Below are positions 1-7,993 of a stretch of DNA of 64,000 nucleotides, piece by piece (within the stretch, counting starts at the first letter, position 1; every line of letters begins with the position of its first letter). The position numbers and the translations under genes are program-made. The stretch comes from Leifsonia shinshuensis. Its GTDB lineage: Bacteria; Actinomycetota; Actinomycetes; Actinomycetales; Microbacteriaceae. The notes beneath the pieces are model-generated. The model was given only the letters and a program-made list of their open reading frames with translations. It searched no databases and was not told where the DNA came from. The stretch spans positions 4,092,001 through 4,156,000 of the forward strand of contig NZ_JACCFL010000001.1 of NCBI RefSeq assembly GCF_013410375.1. Direction: 5' to 3'.

Positions 1-2
1 TG

Positions 3-47
3 ACGACCTGGCCGCTGCCGCGGCTGCGGGAGTGGCTCGCGAAGTAG
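3..47 (+). CDS. C-terminal end of a gene that starts before the window
   Basis: Only the last 14 codons are visible, ending in a TAG stop at 45-47. All 14 codons end in G or C, as expected for coding sequence here, and the encoded tail is TTWPLPRLREWLAK. The family cannot be named from so little. It could be chance, because a short GC-rich stretch often stays open. Confidence 0.4.
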   Translation, partial: TTWPLPRLREWLAK

Positions 48-79
48 CGCGCGAGCCGCCGTCGGCGTCCCGATCCGGG

Positions 80-207
80 GATTCCGCCGACTATCGGAAT
101 CGGCGCTCGAAACGCCGAATCACCACGTATTCCGTGGCGAAATCGCCCGATGTGGTATGCGATCCGTCGTTGTCGATTCGGATTTCGTCGCGGAGTGGGC
201 TTACTAT
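80..207 (+). promoter_or_regulatory. Palindrome-rich promoter region of the APC permease
   Basis: The gap before the permease (48-239) contains three short inverted repeats: GATTCCG/CGGAATC at 80-86 and 95-101, CGGCG/CGCCG at about 101-117, and CCACG/CGTGG at about 123-137. A -10-like TACTAT lies at 202-207, about 30 nt before the GTG start; no good -35 is visible. The hairpins may be operators or mRNA structure. Motif reading only. Confidence 0.35.
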
Positions 208-239
208 GGCACGTCCCCGACTGCAGCGAAGGAGCTCGC

Positions 240-1637
240 GTGTCCACCAACCCCGCCCCCACCGCACTGCGACGGTCCCTCGGCCTCTGGGCGATCGTCG
301 GCCTCGGCCTCGGTTACATGACCCCGATGACCGTGTTCGACACGTTCGGCATCGTGACCGGTGAGACCAACGGCGTCGTCCCGTCCGCGTACCTGTTCGC
401 TCTCGTGGCGATGGTGTTCACCGCAGTGAGCTACGGCCGGATGACCCGCGTGTTCCCCTCCGCGGGCTCGGCGTACACCTACGCGTCGGAGACCATCCAC
501 CCGAACGTCGGCTTCCTGGTCGGCTGGTCGTCGCTGCTCGACTACCTGCTGCTGCCGCTCGTGAACGCGCTGATCGTCCGGCTCTACCTGGAGTCGTTCT
601 TCCCGCAGGTGCCCGGCTGGATCTGGGTGGTCGGCTACGTCGCGGCGATCACGGCGATGAACCTGTTCAGCATGTCGTCCACCTCCAAGGTCAACGGCAT
701 CCTGGTCGCGTTCCAGATCGTGCTGATCGGGGTGTTCGTGGCGCTGACCTGGGCGGCGCTGAACGGCGGCGCGGGCACCGGGACGGCCTTCAGCCTGACG
801 CCGCTGTTCCATGCCGGCGTCAACATCTTCGCCGTGATCGGCGGAGCCACCGTCGTCTGCTTCTCCTTCATCGGCTTCGACGCGATAACGATGTACACCG
901 AGGAGGCCAAGGACGCCCGCACGGTGCCGAAGGCGATCGTCCTCGCGCTGATGATCGGCGGCGCGATCTTCTTCGTCGCCGCGTGGTTCGCGCAGTCGCG
1001 CTTCCCGACCCTGGCCGGCTTCCACTTCACCGACGACACGCTGCCGGAGATCGCGCTCAAGACCGGCGGCCTCTTCTTCCAGATCCTCTTCATCTCGGCC
1101 GCGGTCGCGGCGGCGGTGGCCTCCAGCCTGGCGTCGCACGCCAGCGTCTCGCGGATGATCTACGTGATGGCCCGCAACGGCAACGGCCGCATCTCGCGCA
1201 CGCTCTCGTTCGTCCACCCGAAGTTCCGCACGCCGGCGGTGGCCGTGCTCCTGGTCGGCGCGGTGTCACTGCTCGCGGCGGCGTTCACGCTGGAGTTCGT
1301 GTCGTCGATGATTAACTTCGGCGCGCTCATCGCCTTCACGATGGTGAACGCGACGGTCATCATCCACTTCGCGATCCGCAAGCGGCAGGTGCACGGCGCG
1401 AAGCAGATCATCCGCAACATCGTGCTGCCGGGCATCGGAATGCTGCTGACCGGTGTGCTGTGGGCCAACCTCCACTTCGACGCACTCACCTATGGCCTGA
1501 TCTGGCTGGCGATCGGCATCGTCACGCTGCTCGTGCTGACCCGCGCCTTCCGCAAGCGCCTCGGCGTGAAGCTGGACGAGGACGGCGACGCCGCGATCAT
1601 CACCCGCGAGGGCGCGCCGTCGGAGGCGGTGCGCTAG
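240..1637 (+). CDS. APC-superfamily amino acid permease
   Basis: This is a 465-residue membrane transporter of the amino acid-polyamine-organocation superfamily, probably a proton-coupled amino acid or amine importer. About 12 hydrophobic segments run through it. The N-terminal GLWAIVGLGLGYMTPM matches the glycine-rich TM1 substrate-binding region of APC permeases, and FSFIGFDAITMYTEEAKD the conserved TM6 region followed by the acidic loop. I chose the GTG at 240 because GAAGGAG precedes it by 5 nt; an upstream ATG in frame at 150 lacks a ribosome site and would add 30 non-hydrophobic residues. It ends 6 nt before the convergent stop of the next gene. The substrate cannot be read from sequence. 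Confidence 0.88.
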   Translation: MSTNPAPTALRRSLGLWAIVGLGLGYMTPMTVFDTFGIVTGETNGVVPSAYLFALVAMVFTAVSYGRMTRVFPSAGSAYTYASETIHPNVGFLVGWSSLLDYLLLPLVNALIVRLYLESFFPQVPGWIWVVGYVAAITAMNLFSMSSTSKVNGILVAFQIVLIGVFVALTWAALNGGAGTGTAFSLTPLFHAGVNIFAVIGGATVVCFSFIGFDAITMYTEEAKDARTVPKAIVLALMIGGAIFFVAAWFAQSRFPTLAGFHFTDDTLPEIALKTGGLFFQILFISAAVAAAVASSLASHASVSRMIYVMARNGNGRISRTLSFVHPKFRTPAVAVLLVGAVSLLAAAFTLEFVSSMINFGALIAFTMVNATVIIHFAIRKRQVHGAKQIIRNIVLPGIGMLLTGVLWANLHFDALTYGLIWLAIGIVTLLVLTRAFRKRLGVKLDEDGDAAIITREGAPSEAVR

Positions 1638-1643
1638 GTCGCG

Positions 1644-2465
1644 CTAGTTGCCCCAGGCGGAGGCCGGGGCCGTCACGATCTGGACCGGGCTCGTGCTCCA
1701 GTGCGAGCCGTAGCCGTAGTGGCTGCTCGCCCAGGGCGACGCCCAGATCGCGGCAGCGGTGACGTCCGCGCTGGTGCCCGCGGTGAGCCCGGCGACGACG
1801 GCCGGGTAGCCGCGCTGCAGGTTCTCGGCGCAGTACTTCGCGGCCGTCACCAGGTCGGGGTAGCTGCCGAAACCGGCGCCGCCTCCCGAGCCGTAGCCGT
1901 TGTTGAGCGGGTTGTTGCGGTTCCACCAGTCCGGCGGGCCGTTCTCCTGGCGCATCCAGCGCAGCATGAAGTCGACGTTGGGCTTGGTCGTCGGCCAGCC
2001 GCCGAACATCAGCACCAGCTCCGCCCACGACTCGTTCGTACCGATGCGGGACAGGCTCTGGATGCTGTCCGTCGCGCCGAGGGTGTCCCGGTTGACCACG
2101 GGAGCGCCGATCGTGGCGTCCACCAGCAGGTGCTGCACGGGCGGGGCGCCGGGCGCGCCTGGTGCCAGGGTCGTGGCGTCCGAGTCGGTGGCGGCGGGGC
2201 CGATGACGGTCGCGGCGAGCGCGGCGTCGGTCGGCACGATCGAGAAGCCGCACACCAGCGCGATCACCGCGAAGGAGACGCCGAGCCGGTGGTGGAGCGG
2301 GAGCTGCAACGGGCGACGGGCGCGCCGACGCGAGGGCGATGCCTCCGGCGCGGTGGACGCGGGACGGGCGGACTTCCGGGCGCTCGACCGCCTCGCCGGG
2401 GGTACGGCGGCACGACGGCCTGCCGAGCGGCGGCCGCGCATGCGAGGGGGGTCCGCGGGCGTCAT
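1644..2465 (-). CDS. Secreted or anchored protein of unknown function, possibly muralytic
   Basis: This 273-residue protein has an Arg-rich cytoplasmic N-terminus (about 55 residues), one hydrophobic helix at about 60-85 (signal peptide or anchor) and an extracellular part. The C-terminal half contains LRWMRQENGPPDWWNRNNPLNNG and a final segment rich in Trp, Tyr and Gly. A Glu next to Trp/Asn-rich sequence and a PLNNG turn recall lysozyme-like or glucosaminidase-like cell-wall enzymes, but I cannot assign a family. The ATG at 2465 has a TACCCT hexamer 9 nt upstream, consistent with a near-leaderless transcript. The gene lies just downstream of the xylanase terminator and is convergent with the permease. 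Confidence 0.65.
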   Translation of the reverse strand: MTPADPPRMRGRRSAGRRAAVPPARRSSARKSARPASTAPEASPSRRRARRPLQLPLHHRLGVSFAVIALVCGFSIVPTDAALAATVIGPAATDSDATTLAPGAPGAPPVQHLLVDATIGAPVVNRDTLGATDSIQSLSRIGTNESWAELVLMFGGWPTTKPNVDFMLRWMRQENGPPDWWNRNNPLNNGYGSGGGAGFGSYPDLVTAAKYCAENLQRGYPAVVAGLTAGTSADVTAAAIWASPWASSHYGYGSHWSTSPVQIVTAPASAWGN

Positions 2466-2505
2466 ACCCGATCGAGGGTACCAGCGCCTCGCGTTAAGGG
2501 AACCC

Positions 2506-2541
2506 GGGAGATCTCCAGGGAACGCGCCCCGGAGACCTCCC
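2506..2541 (-). terminator. Hairpin downstream of the xylanase gene
   Basis: GGGAGATCTCC (2506-2516) and GGAGACCTCCC (2531-2541) form an 11-bp stem with one mismatch around a 14-nt loop. It starts 10 nt past the xylanase stop codon. There is no clear U-tract, as is common in actinobacteria. Confidence 0.5.
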
Positions 2542-2550
2542 GTCGACCCG

Positions 2551-3663
2551 TCAGCGCCGGTCGTCCCGCGCCGGCGCCGCCGCGAGCGCCAGCGTCTGCT
2601 GCAGCGCCGTGTACTCGGCCTTGGGCTGGAGGTTGGCGTCGTAGATGTCCGCCGCGCCCTCGCCCGCGAACACGCCAGGCACCCACGAGTACGCGTCGCC
2701 GAATCCCCAGACCGTGTAGGAGAGGCAGCTGCGCACCGCGAGGCAGGCCTGCAGGGTGCTCGTGTAGCCGGCCACCTGGGCGTTCTGCTCCACCGGGGTC
2801 ACGGGGAGCGTGGTCCGCACGTCCACCTCGGTCTCCGCGACCTTCAGGCCGAGGTCCGAGAACCGCTGCAGGTTGTTCTGCAGGTCGGGCAGCCCGTACT
2901 GGGTGTCGAGGTGGGTCTGGAATCCGACGCCCTGGATCGGCACGCCCTGCGCCTTCAGCTGCTGCACGTAGCTGTACACCGCGTTGCTCTTCGGGCCGGT
3001 GTACTCGATGTTGTAGTCGTTGTAGAACAGCAGCGCCTTCGGGTCGGCGGCGTGCGCCCAGCGGAAGGCGTCGGCGATGTAGGCCGGCCCCAGCTTCTGC
3101 AGCCAGATCGAGTCGCGCAGCGTCCCGTCGTCGTTGAACGCCTCGTTGACGACGTCCCACTGCCAGATCTTGCCCGTGAAGTGGGTGACCTCGTCGGTGA
3201 TGTGCTTCTTCAGCAGCGCCGCCACGTCGGCGGACGACATCGACGGCAGTGCCTGGGAGAGCCACGCCGGGAGCTGGTTGTGCCAGACCAGCGTGTGGCC
3301 GCGCACGAGCTGGCCGTTCTGCTGGGCGAACGCGACGAGCTGGTCGGCGGGGGCCCAGTTGTACGTGCCCTGCGTGGGCTCGATGGTGTCCCACTTCATG
3401 ACGTTCTCCGGGCTCACCGTCGAGAACTGGCCGGCGGCGATGGCCTTGTACGCCGCATCGCTCGCCAAGGCGTCCATGTTGACGGCGGTTCCGATCCGCA
3501 GCCCGCTCTGCGCGGCGAGAGAGCGCAGGGATGTGGACTGGGACGGGGAGGGGCGCTCCGTGCTCCCGTGCGGGTCCGCCACGGCGGCGCCCTGGCTGAC
3601 GAACAGTGCGCTCGCCCCGAGCAGGGCGGCGCCGGCGATCACCAATCGACCTCGAATTGTCAC
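2551..3663 (-). CDS. Secreted endo-1,4-beta-xylanase, family GH10
   Basis: This 370-residue protein hydrolyses internal beta-1,4 bonds of xylan outside the cell. A signal peptide covers about residues 1-30 (RGRLVIAGAALLGASALFVS, then AVAD). The rest is one GH10 TIM barrel: WHNQLPAWL is the substrate-binding strand, WDVVNEAFND carries the acid/base Glu (about 174), and TEVDVR the nucleophile Glu (about 279). No carbohydrate-binding module is present. The GTG at 3663 is preceded by AAGGAG with 6-7 nt spacing; the open frame extends much further upstream without a start that fits. It is transcribed alone, with its own promoter, a palindromic operator and a 5' UTR hairpin, which suggests substrate-responsive control. 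Confidence 0.95.
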   Translation of the reverse strand: MTIRGRLVIAGAALLGASALFVSQGAAVADPHGSTERPSPSQSTSLRSLAAQSGLRIGTAVNMDALASDAAYKAIAAGQFSTVSPENVMKWDTIEPTQGTYNWAPADQLVAFAQQNGQLVRGHTLVWHNQLPAWLSQALPSMSSADVAALLKKHITDEVTHFTGKIWQWDVVNEAFNDDGTLRDSIWLQKLGPAYIADAFRWAHAADPKALLFYNDYNIEYTGPKSNAVYSYVQQLKAQGVPIQGVGFQTHLDTQYGLPDLQNNLQRFSDLGLKVAETEVDVRTTLPVTPVEQNAQVAGYTSTLQACLAVRSCLSYTVWGFGDAYSWVPGVFAGEGAADIYDANLQPKAEYTALQQTLALAAAPARDDRR

Positions 3664-3684
3664 GCGATACTCCTTCGTATGCTT

Positions 3685-3707
3685 GGACGCCCGGGCTTTG
3701 GGCGTCC
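3685..3707 (-). promoter_or_regulatory. Perfect 8-bp hairpin in the xylanase leader
   Basis: GGACGCCC (3685-3692) and GGGCGTCC (3700-3707) are perfect inverted repeats with a 7-nt loop. They lie between the predicted promoter and the ribosome-binding site, so the hairpin would cap the 5' end of the xylanase mRNA. It could stabilise the message, attenuate it, or be an operator. Confidence 0.5.
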
Positions 3708-3714
3708 GCAGTGA

Positions 3715-3773
3715 AGTTTCGCCAGATCGATTTGTTGTGTCAATGGACAAATAGGGTTTTGGAAAACCTATTT
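3715..3773 (-). promoter_or_regulatory. Xylanase promoter with an adjacent 25-bp palindromic operator
   Basis: On the minus strand TTGACA (3743-3738) is followed after 17 nt by GAAACT (3720-3715), a plausible sigma-70-type pair. Directly upstream at 3749-3773 lies a 25-bp imperfect palindrome: outer arms AAATAG/CTATTT, inner arms GTTTT/AAAAC, one extra G. Its position next to the -35 suits a regulator site (LacI or similar sugar-responsive protein). No such regulator gene is adjacent, so the protein is unknown. Confidence 0.6.
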
Positions 3774-3818
3774 CACCCGCGGACAGGGGACACGCCGCTC
3801 GCGGCCGCCTCGTTGCGC

Positions 3819-4598
3819 CTAGTCGACGGGGATGGGCGCGCTGACGCGTCCCTCGGCCGCCGCGGCCCCGGGGTCGGCCGGACGGCGCACGGTCATGACC
3901 ACCACGCACACCACGATGCCGGCGAACAGCACCAGGCTCACCGGGCCGGTGCCGAGGTTCAGTCCGCCGCGCGCGTGCGAGACGGCCAGCCAGTCCGAGA
4001 TCGAGGCTCCGAACGGGCGGGTCAGAACATATGAGATCCAGAAGGCTGCGGTCGCGCCGAGGCCCCACCAGCGGTACGCGACACCCGGCACGGCGAACAG
4101 CACACCGAACAGGATCCCGGACACCAGGTAGCCGAGACCGAACGTCGTCGCGGTGAGGTCGCCGACCGCCGTGCCGAGCGCGAAGGTCGCGAGCACGGCG
4201 CACCAGTAGAAGAACTCGCGGGCGCGGGTGTCGATGTGGTGCACGGACAGCGTCCGCTGCGTCCGGTACCAGACCGCGAACACCACGGCCAGGACGATGG
4301 CGAAAAAGACCGTCGACACCAGGTACGGGATGCCGATCACGATGTGCAGGACGTCGGCGACCATGGTCCCGAACACGGCGACCATCAGCACGGTCAGCCA
4401 GTACACCCACGGGATGTACCTCCGCACGGCGAACTGCAGCACCAGGGCGGCGGCGAACACCACGAAGGCGGCGATGACCGCGATCACCGGGTCGTAGTTC
4501 TTGACCAGGTAGTCGGAGGTGGTCTCCCCCATCGCGGTGGTGAGCAGCTTCGTGACCCAGAACAGCGCCGTGACGGCGGGGACCTTGTTGCGGAGCAT
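3819..4598 (-). CDS. Polytopic membrane protein resembling the COG4705 family
   Basis: This 259-residue protein has about eight hydrophobic helices. The start MLRNKVPAVTALFWVTKLLTTAMGE with the following SDYLVKN matches the COG4705 'membrane-anchored protein' family, and a second internal copy (ALGTAVGDLTATTFGLGY) looks like a repeated GExxxD/GDxxxD element, so the fold may be a tandem duplication. The function is not established. The ATG at 4598 is the first methionine at the point where family-like sequence begins; the frame stays open upstream but is not convincing. It is divergent from the PAP2 gene, sharing a 145-bp gap. Confidence 0.75.
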   Translation of the reverse strand: MLRNKVPAVTALFWVTKLLTTAMGETTSDYLVKNYDPVIAVIAAFVVFAAALVLQFAVRRYIPWVYWLTVLMVAVFGTMVADVLHIVIGIPYLVSTVFFAIVLAVVFAVWYRTQRTLSVHHIDTRAREFFYWCAVLATFALGTAVGDLTATTFGLGYLVSGILFGVLFAVPGVAYRWWGLGATAAFWISYVLTRPFGASISDWLAVSHARGGLNLGTGPVSLVLFAGIVVCVVVMTVRRPADPGAAAAEGRVSAPIPVD

Positions 4599-4743
4599 CC
4601 CGACAGCATGGCGCAACCACTCCCAGAATCCTCTGAGAGGCGGGGGCGGTGGGCCAGGGCGGAGACGGATCCTGAGAGCGCGCTGGGGATCCTTAGCGGC
4701 ATCTGGGGAGGCGGCCCGGAGGCTGGGATGTCGAGGAGGATCC

Positions 4744-5502
4744 ATGACCGCAACCACACCCCGCCGCACATCCACGCCGCAGGCGGCCGCGGGGCCGCAC
4801 CGGGAGGGCGCCGCGACCGCGCGCGCCATCGTCCTCCCGCTCACCGTCATCCTCCTGGTGATCCTCGCCGGGCTCGCGATCGCCGCCTCCCCCGCCGTCA
4901 CCGCGTGGGACCTCGGCGTCATCCGCGCCATCGAGGGCGCCCGCACCCCCTTCCTCGACGCCGTGACCCTGACCGACTCCGTCCTGTTCTCGCCGGTGGC
5001 GGCACTCACGATCGTCGGGCTGATCTCGGCGGCGACCTGGATCGCCCGGCGGAGGCTGGGGCCGGCGCTCGCATTCGCGGCGCTCGCCCTGCTCCCCTGG
5101 CTGGGCAGCACCGTCGTGAAGGACATCGTGCGCAGGCCCCGGCCGCTGTCCGCCGACCTCCCGCACCACGTCCTCACGGACACCGGGTTCAGCTTCCCGA
5201 GCGGGCACACCAGCTTCGCGGTGGCGCTCGCCCTGGCGCTGCTGATCGTGTTCGGGCACGGCCGGCTGCGGCGGCCGCTGATCGCGTTCGCGATCCTCGC
5301 TCCGCTGGTCACCGCGTTCTCGCGCGTCTATCTGGGGGTGCACAACCCGACCGACGTGCTGGTGTCGCTCGTGTACGCGACGGCGGCGGTCCTCCTCGTG
5401 CTCGGTGTCCTGCGAGCCATCGCGCCCGCGCTGGAGCGGTTCCCGCTGATCGGGCCCGGGCTCGACCCGCGAGACCGCCGCGAACCGCGGAGCGCGCGAT
5501 AG
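4744..5502 (+). CDS. PAP2-family membrane phosphatase
   Basis: This 252-residue integral membrane protein of the type 2 phosphatidic acid phosphatase superfamily probably dephosphorylates lipid phosphates or undecaprenyl diphosphate on the outer face of the membrane. All three signature blocks are present: KDIVRRPRP, FPSGHTSF, and SRVYLGVHNPTD with the catalytic His. Six hydrophobic segments fit the fold. The ATG at 4744 follows GAGGAGGATCC. The response regulator starts 10 nt after the stop but appears to have its own leaderless promoter in the junction. The upstream gap has two copies of a CCTNTGAGAG-like word near 4632 and 4670, possible regulator sites. Confidence 0.92.
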   Translation: MTATTPRRTSTPQAAAGPHREGAATARAIVLPLTVILLVILAGLAIAASPAVTAWDLGVIRAIEGARTPFLDAVTLTDSVLFSPVAALTIVGLISAATWIARRRLGPALAFAALALLPWLGSTVVKDIVRRPRPLSADLPHHVLTDTGFSFPSGHTSFAVALALALLIVFGHGRLRRPLIAFAILAPLVTAFSRVYLGVHNPTDVLVSLVYATAAVLLVLGVLRAIAPALERFPLIGPGLDPRDRREPRSAR

Positions 5503-5512
5503 GTTGAACGAC

Positions 5513-6178
5513 ATGGAGGCCACCCGACTGCGCGTGCTGCTGGTCGAGGACGATGCGCGTCTCGGGCCGCTGATCGAGCAGGTGCTGTCGGAGACCTACG
5601 AGGTCACCCGCGTCACCGACGGGGAGGCCGCGCTCGCCGTCGGCCTCGGCGAGCGCTTCGACGCGATGGTGGTCGACCGCCGACTGCCGGGCATCGACGG
5701 CGTGACGCTCGTCGGCAAGCTCCGGGACGGCCGCGTCGTCGCGCCGATCATCATGCTGACGGCGCTCGGCGCACTCCGGGACCGGGTGGAGGGCCTGGAC
5801 GCCGGCGCGAACGACTACCTGGTGAAGCCGTTCGAGTTCGACGAGCTGCTGGCGCGGCTGCGCGCGCTCACCCGCACCTTCAGCGGCGAAGGGCGCGAGC
5901 TGCCGGTCGGCGAGTGGCGCTTCTACCCGGAGAGCCGCAGCATCTACTCGCCCTACGAGGGCCGCATCCAGCTCACCGAGCGCGAGTCGGACTTGCTGCG
6001 GCTGCTGGCCGAGAGCCCGCTGCGCACCTTCTCGCGCGCGCACATCCTGGAGGCCGTGTTCGAGGCCGACGAGCAGCCCGGCACCGTCGACACCTACGTG
6101 CACTACCTGCGGCGCAAGACCGACCCGGAGATCATCGCGACCGTGCGCGGCGAGGGCTACCGGCTGGGGCAGCTGTGA
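5513..6178 (+). CDS. OmpR/PhoB-type response regulator
   Basis: This 221-residue transcription factor has a receiver domain (about 1-115; acidic pocket EDD, phospho-acceptor D55 in VVDRRLPG, K in VKPFEF) and a C-terminal winged helix (about 125-220, ending YVHYLRRKTDPEIIATVRGEGYRL). It is the partner of the kinase 10 nt downstream. The start is set by TAGGTT at 5500-5505, 7 nt before the ATG at 5513, a leaderless signature; an in-frame TTG at 5504 lies inside that hexamer and is unlikely. The -10 overlaps the end of the PAP2 gene, so it can be transcribed both with PAP2 and alone. The stimulus is unknown. Confidence 0.93.
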   Translation: MEATRLRVLLVEDDARLGPLIEQVLSETYEVTRVTDGEAALAVGLGERFDAMVVDRRLPGIDGVTLVGKLRDGRVVAPIIMLTALGALRDRVEGLDAGANDYLVKPFEFDELLARLRALTRTFSGEGRELPVGEWRFYPESRSIYSPYEGRIQLTERESDLLRLLAESPLRTFSRAHILEAVFEADEQPGTVDTYVHYLRRKTDPEIIATVRGEGYRLGQL

Positions 6179-6188
6179 GGTGCCGGCG

Positions 6189-7184
6189 GTGAGCAGGCGC
6201 GACGACGTCGACTTCCAGGAGGTCCGCCGCGCGTCCCGCACGGTCGGCCTCCAGCTCACCATCGCGTCCGGCGCGCTGGTCGTCGCGGCGATCGGGGTGG
6301 CGTTCTTCTTCGTGCTCGACCAGCTCCAGCCGAAGGAGTTGGAGGAGGTCCCGCGGCCCGGCCAGCACAAGATCTACATCGACACGGTGGACGCGATGAT
6401 CGCCTTCATCATCGTGGGCGTACTGGCGGTGGCCGTCGCCGGGGTGCTCGCCGTGGTGGTGACGCGTCGCGCGGTGCGGCCGCTCGGGGAGGCGCTGCGC
6501 CGGCAGCGGGACTTCGTCGCGGACGCCAGCCACGAGCTGCGGACACCGCTCGCCGTGCTGGACGCACGCCTCCAGGTGCTCCAGCGCGGCCTCCCGGACG
6601 ACGACCCCTCGGCGGCGACGGTGGCCGAGCTGCGCGACGACACCCGCACGCTGATCGAGGTCGTGAACGACCTGCTGCTGGCGGCGGACCCCGAGCGCGA
6701 GCGGGCGGCCGCGTCGGACGGGCCGGTGCCGCTGGCCGAGCCGGTGCGGCGCGCGGTCGACTCGTTGCGGGTGCTCGCGGAGAAGGCCGGGGTGGAGGTC
6801 CGGCTGGACGTGCGGGACGAGGTCGCCAGCGACGTCCCGGCGATGACGCTGCAGCGCTGCGCGACGGCGCTGCTCGACAACGCGGTCGCGCACTCCCCCG
6901 CCGGCGGCGTGGTGACGGCGACCATCCGGCGGGAGGGACGCGCGGCGTACCTGACGGTCGCCGACCAGGGCCCGGGCATCCAGGGCATCGACCCGGCCCG
7001 GATCTTCGACCGGTTCGCCCGCGCGGAGCCCTCCTCCGCCGCGACGGCGGGCCGCTCCCGGTCGGGGTTCGGCATCGGGCTCGCGCTCGTCCGGGAGGTC
7101 GCGGTGCGCCACGGCGGCGAGGTCCGCGTCGCTGCGACCGGGCCGGACGGGACCGCGCTCGAGCTGCGGCTGCCGGCCCGCTGA
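6189..7184 (+). CDS. Membrane sensor histidine kinase
   Basis: This 331-residue kinase has two transmembrane helices (about 20-43 and 68-90) flanking a very short extracytoplasmic loop of about 25 residues, which argues for sensing within the membrane or through a partner. DASHELRTPLAVL holds the phospho-acceptor His (about 115). The ATPase domain shows LLDNAVAHSP (N box), DQGPGIQG (G1) and GFGIGLALV (G2). GTG codons at 6180 and 6189 are both possible; I prefer 6189 because GAGG and GCGG lie just before it. Pairing with the preceding regulator is by adjacency and is standard for this class. Confidence 0.92.
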   Translation: MSRRDDVDFQEVRRASRTVGLQLTIASGALVVAAIGVAFFFVLDQLQPKELEEVPRPGQHKIYIDTVDAMIAFIIVGVLAVAVAGVLAVVVTRRAVRPLGEALRRQRDFVADASHELRTPLAVLDARLQVLQRGLPDDDPSAATVAELRDDTRTLIEVVNDLLLAADPERERAAASDGPVPLAEPVRRAVDSLRVLAEKAGVEVRLDVRDEVASDVPAMTLQRCATALLDNAVAHSPAGGVVTATIRREGRAAYLTVADQGPGIQGIDPARIFDRFARAEPSSAATAGRSRSGFGIGLALVREVAVRHGGEVRVAATGPDGTALELRLPAR

Positions 7185-7199
7185 GCGGGCGGGGCGCGC

Positions 7200-7452
7200 A
7201 ACTCCGGATGGTTCGGTAAGGCCGGGCCATGACCGTAACTCCGGAGAACCGGGACGCGGAGGGCGGGATCTCCGGAGATACGGTCTCCCGGGCGGCGCGG
7301 CGCGGCGAAGCTCCGGAGTTGGGGACGCCGCACGCAACTCCGGAAGGTCGGGCGGAGCCGGGCCGGAAAGGACCGTAGCTCCGGAGACCCGGGGCGCGGA
7401 GCGCGGGATCTCCGGAGATACGGACTCCCAGGCGGCGAAGCGGCGCGACCTG
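7200..7452. repeat. Two tandem copies of a ~136-140 bp GC-rich intergenic unit
   Basis: Two similar units begin with AACTCCGG at 7200 and 7336. Each carries ACTCCGGAG or GCTCCGGAG in the middle and GGATCTCCGGAGATACGG further on (about 7266 and 7406). The CTCCGGAG palindrome therefore occurs repeatedly. The copies have diverged at scattered positions. The block fills the gap between the kinase and the MarR gene and has no credible open frame. Similar ACTCCGG ends occur in the inverted repeat at 59911-59957, suggesting a dispersed family. Confidence 0.75.
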
Positions 7453-7466
7453 GCCTTCCCGCGCCG

Positions 7467-7982
7467 TTAGCGGATCGGGGTCGACTCGTTGAGGCGGGCC
7501 AGCAGGTCGGCGAGGCGGCCGACGTCGTCGGCGCCCCACTGGCGGAGGCTGCGGTAGAGCTGGGCCTGGTCGGCGGCGCGCGCCTCGTTGACGCGCTCGA
7601 TCGCCGCGGGCGTCGCGACCAGGAAGCTGGCCCGGCGGTCGGCCGGGTCGGTGCGGCGCTCCACGAAGCCGAGCTCCTCCAGGATGCGGACCTGCCGGCT
7701 GACGACGCTCTTGTCCGTCGCGAGCTCGCCCGCCAGGGCGCCCGCGTGGACCGGACCCGTCCGCACCAGGGTGTTCAGCAGCTTGAAGCCGACGGGCTGG
7801 AGGTCGGGGTGCACGCGGGCGGAGCGCTCGCGCATCCCGGCGCTCACGCGGTTGAAGAGGATCGTGAACTGCTCCTCGACGGCCGCGATCGCCGCGTCGG
7901 CCGGGTTCGCCGACGCCGGCCCGGAACGGGCGGTGCTGTCCTGCAGCGCCGCCCGCTCCGTGTTGTCCATGGCCGCGATCAT
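7467..7982 (-). CDS. MarR-family regulator of the adjacent drug exporter
   Basis: This 171-residue protein has a winged helix at about 65-140. The recognition region is ELATDKSVVSRQVRILEELG and the wing is ERRTDPADRRASFLVAT with the typical DxRD/R element. MarR proteins usually repress efflux genes until a small phenolic or drug ligand binds. It begins 12 nt after the exporter stop, so the two genes form an operon, a common autoregulatory design. ATG 7982 has GGGA 6 nt upstream; ATG 7970 lacks a ribosome site. Confidence 0.88.
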   Translation of the reverse strand: MIAAMDNTERAALQDSTARSGPASANPADAAIAAVEEQFTILFNRVSAGMRERSARVHPDLQPVGFKLLNTLVRTGPVHAGALAGELATDKSVVSRQVRILEELGFVERRTDPADRRASFLVATPAAIERVNEARAADQAQLYRSLRQWGADDVGRLADLLARLNESTPIR

Positions 7983-7993
7983 AACGCGTCCCG

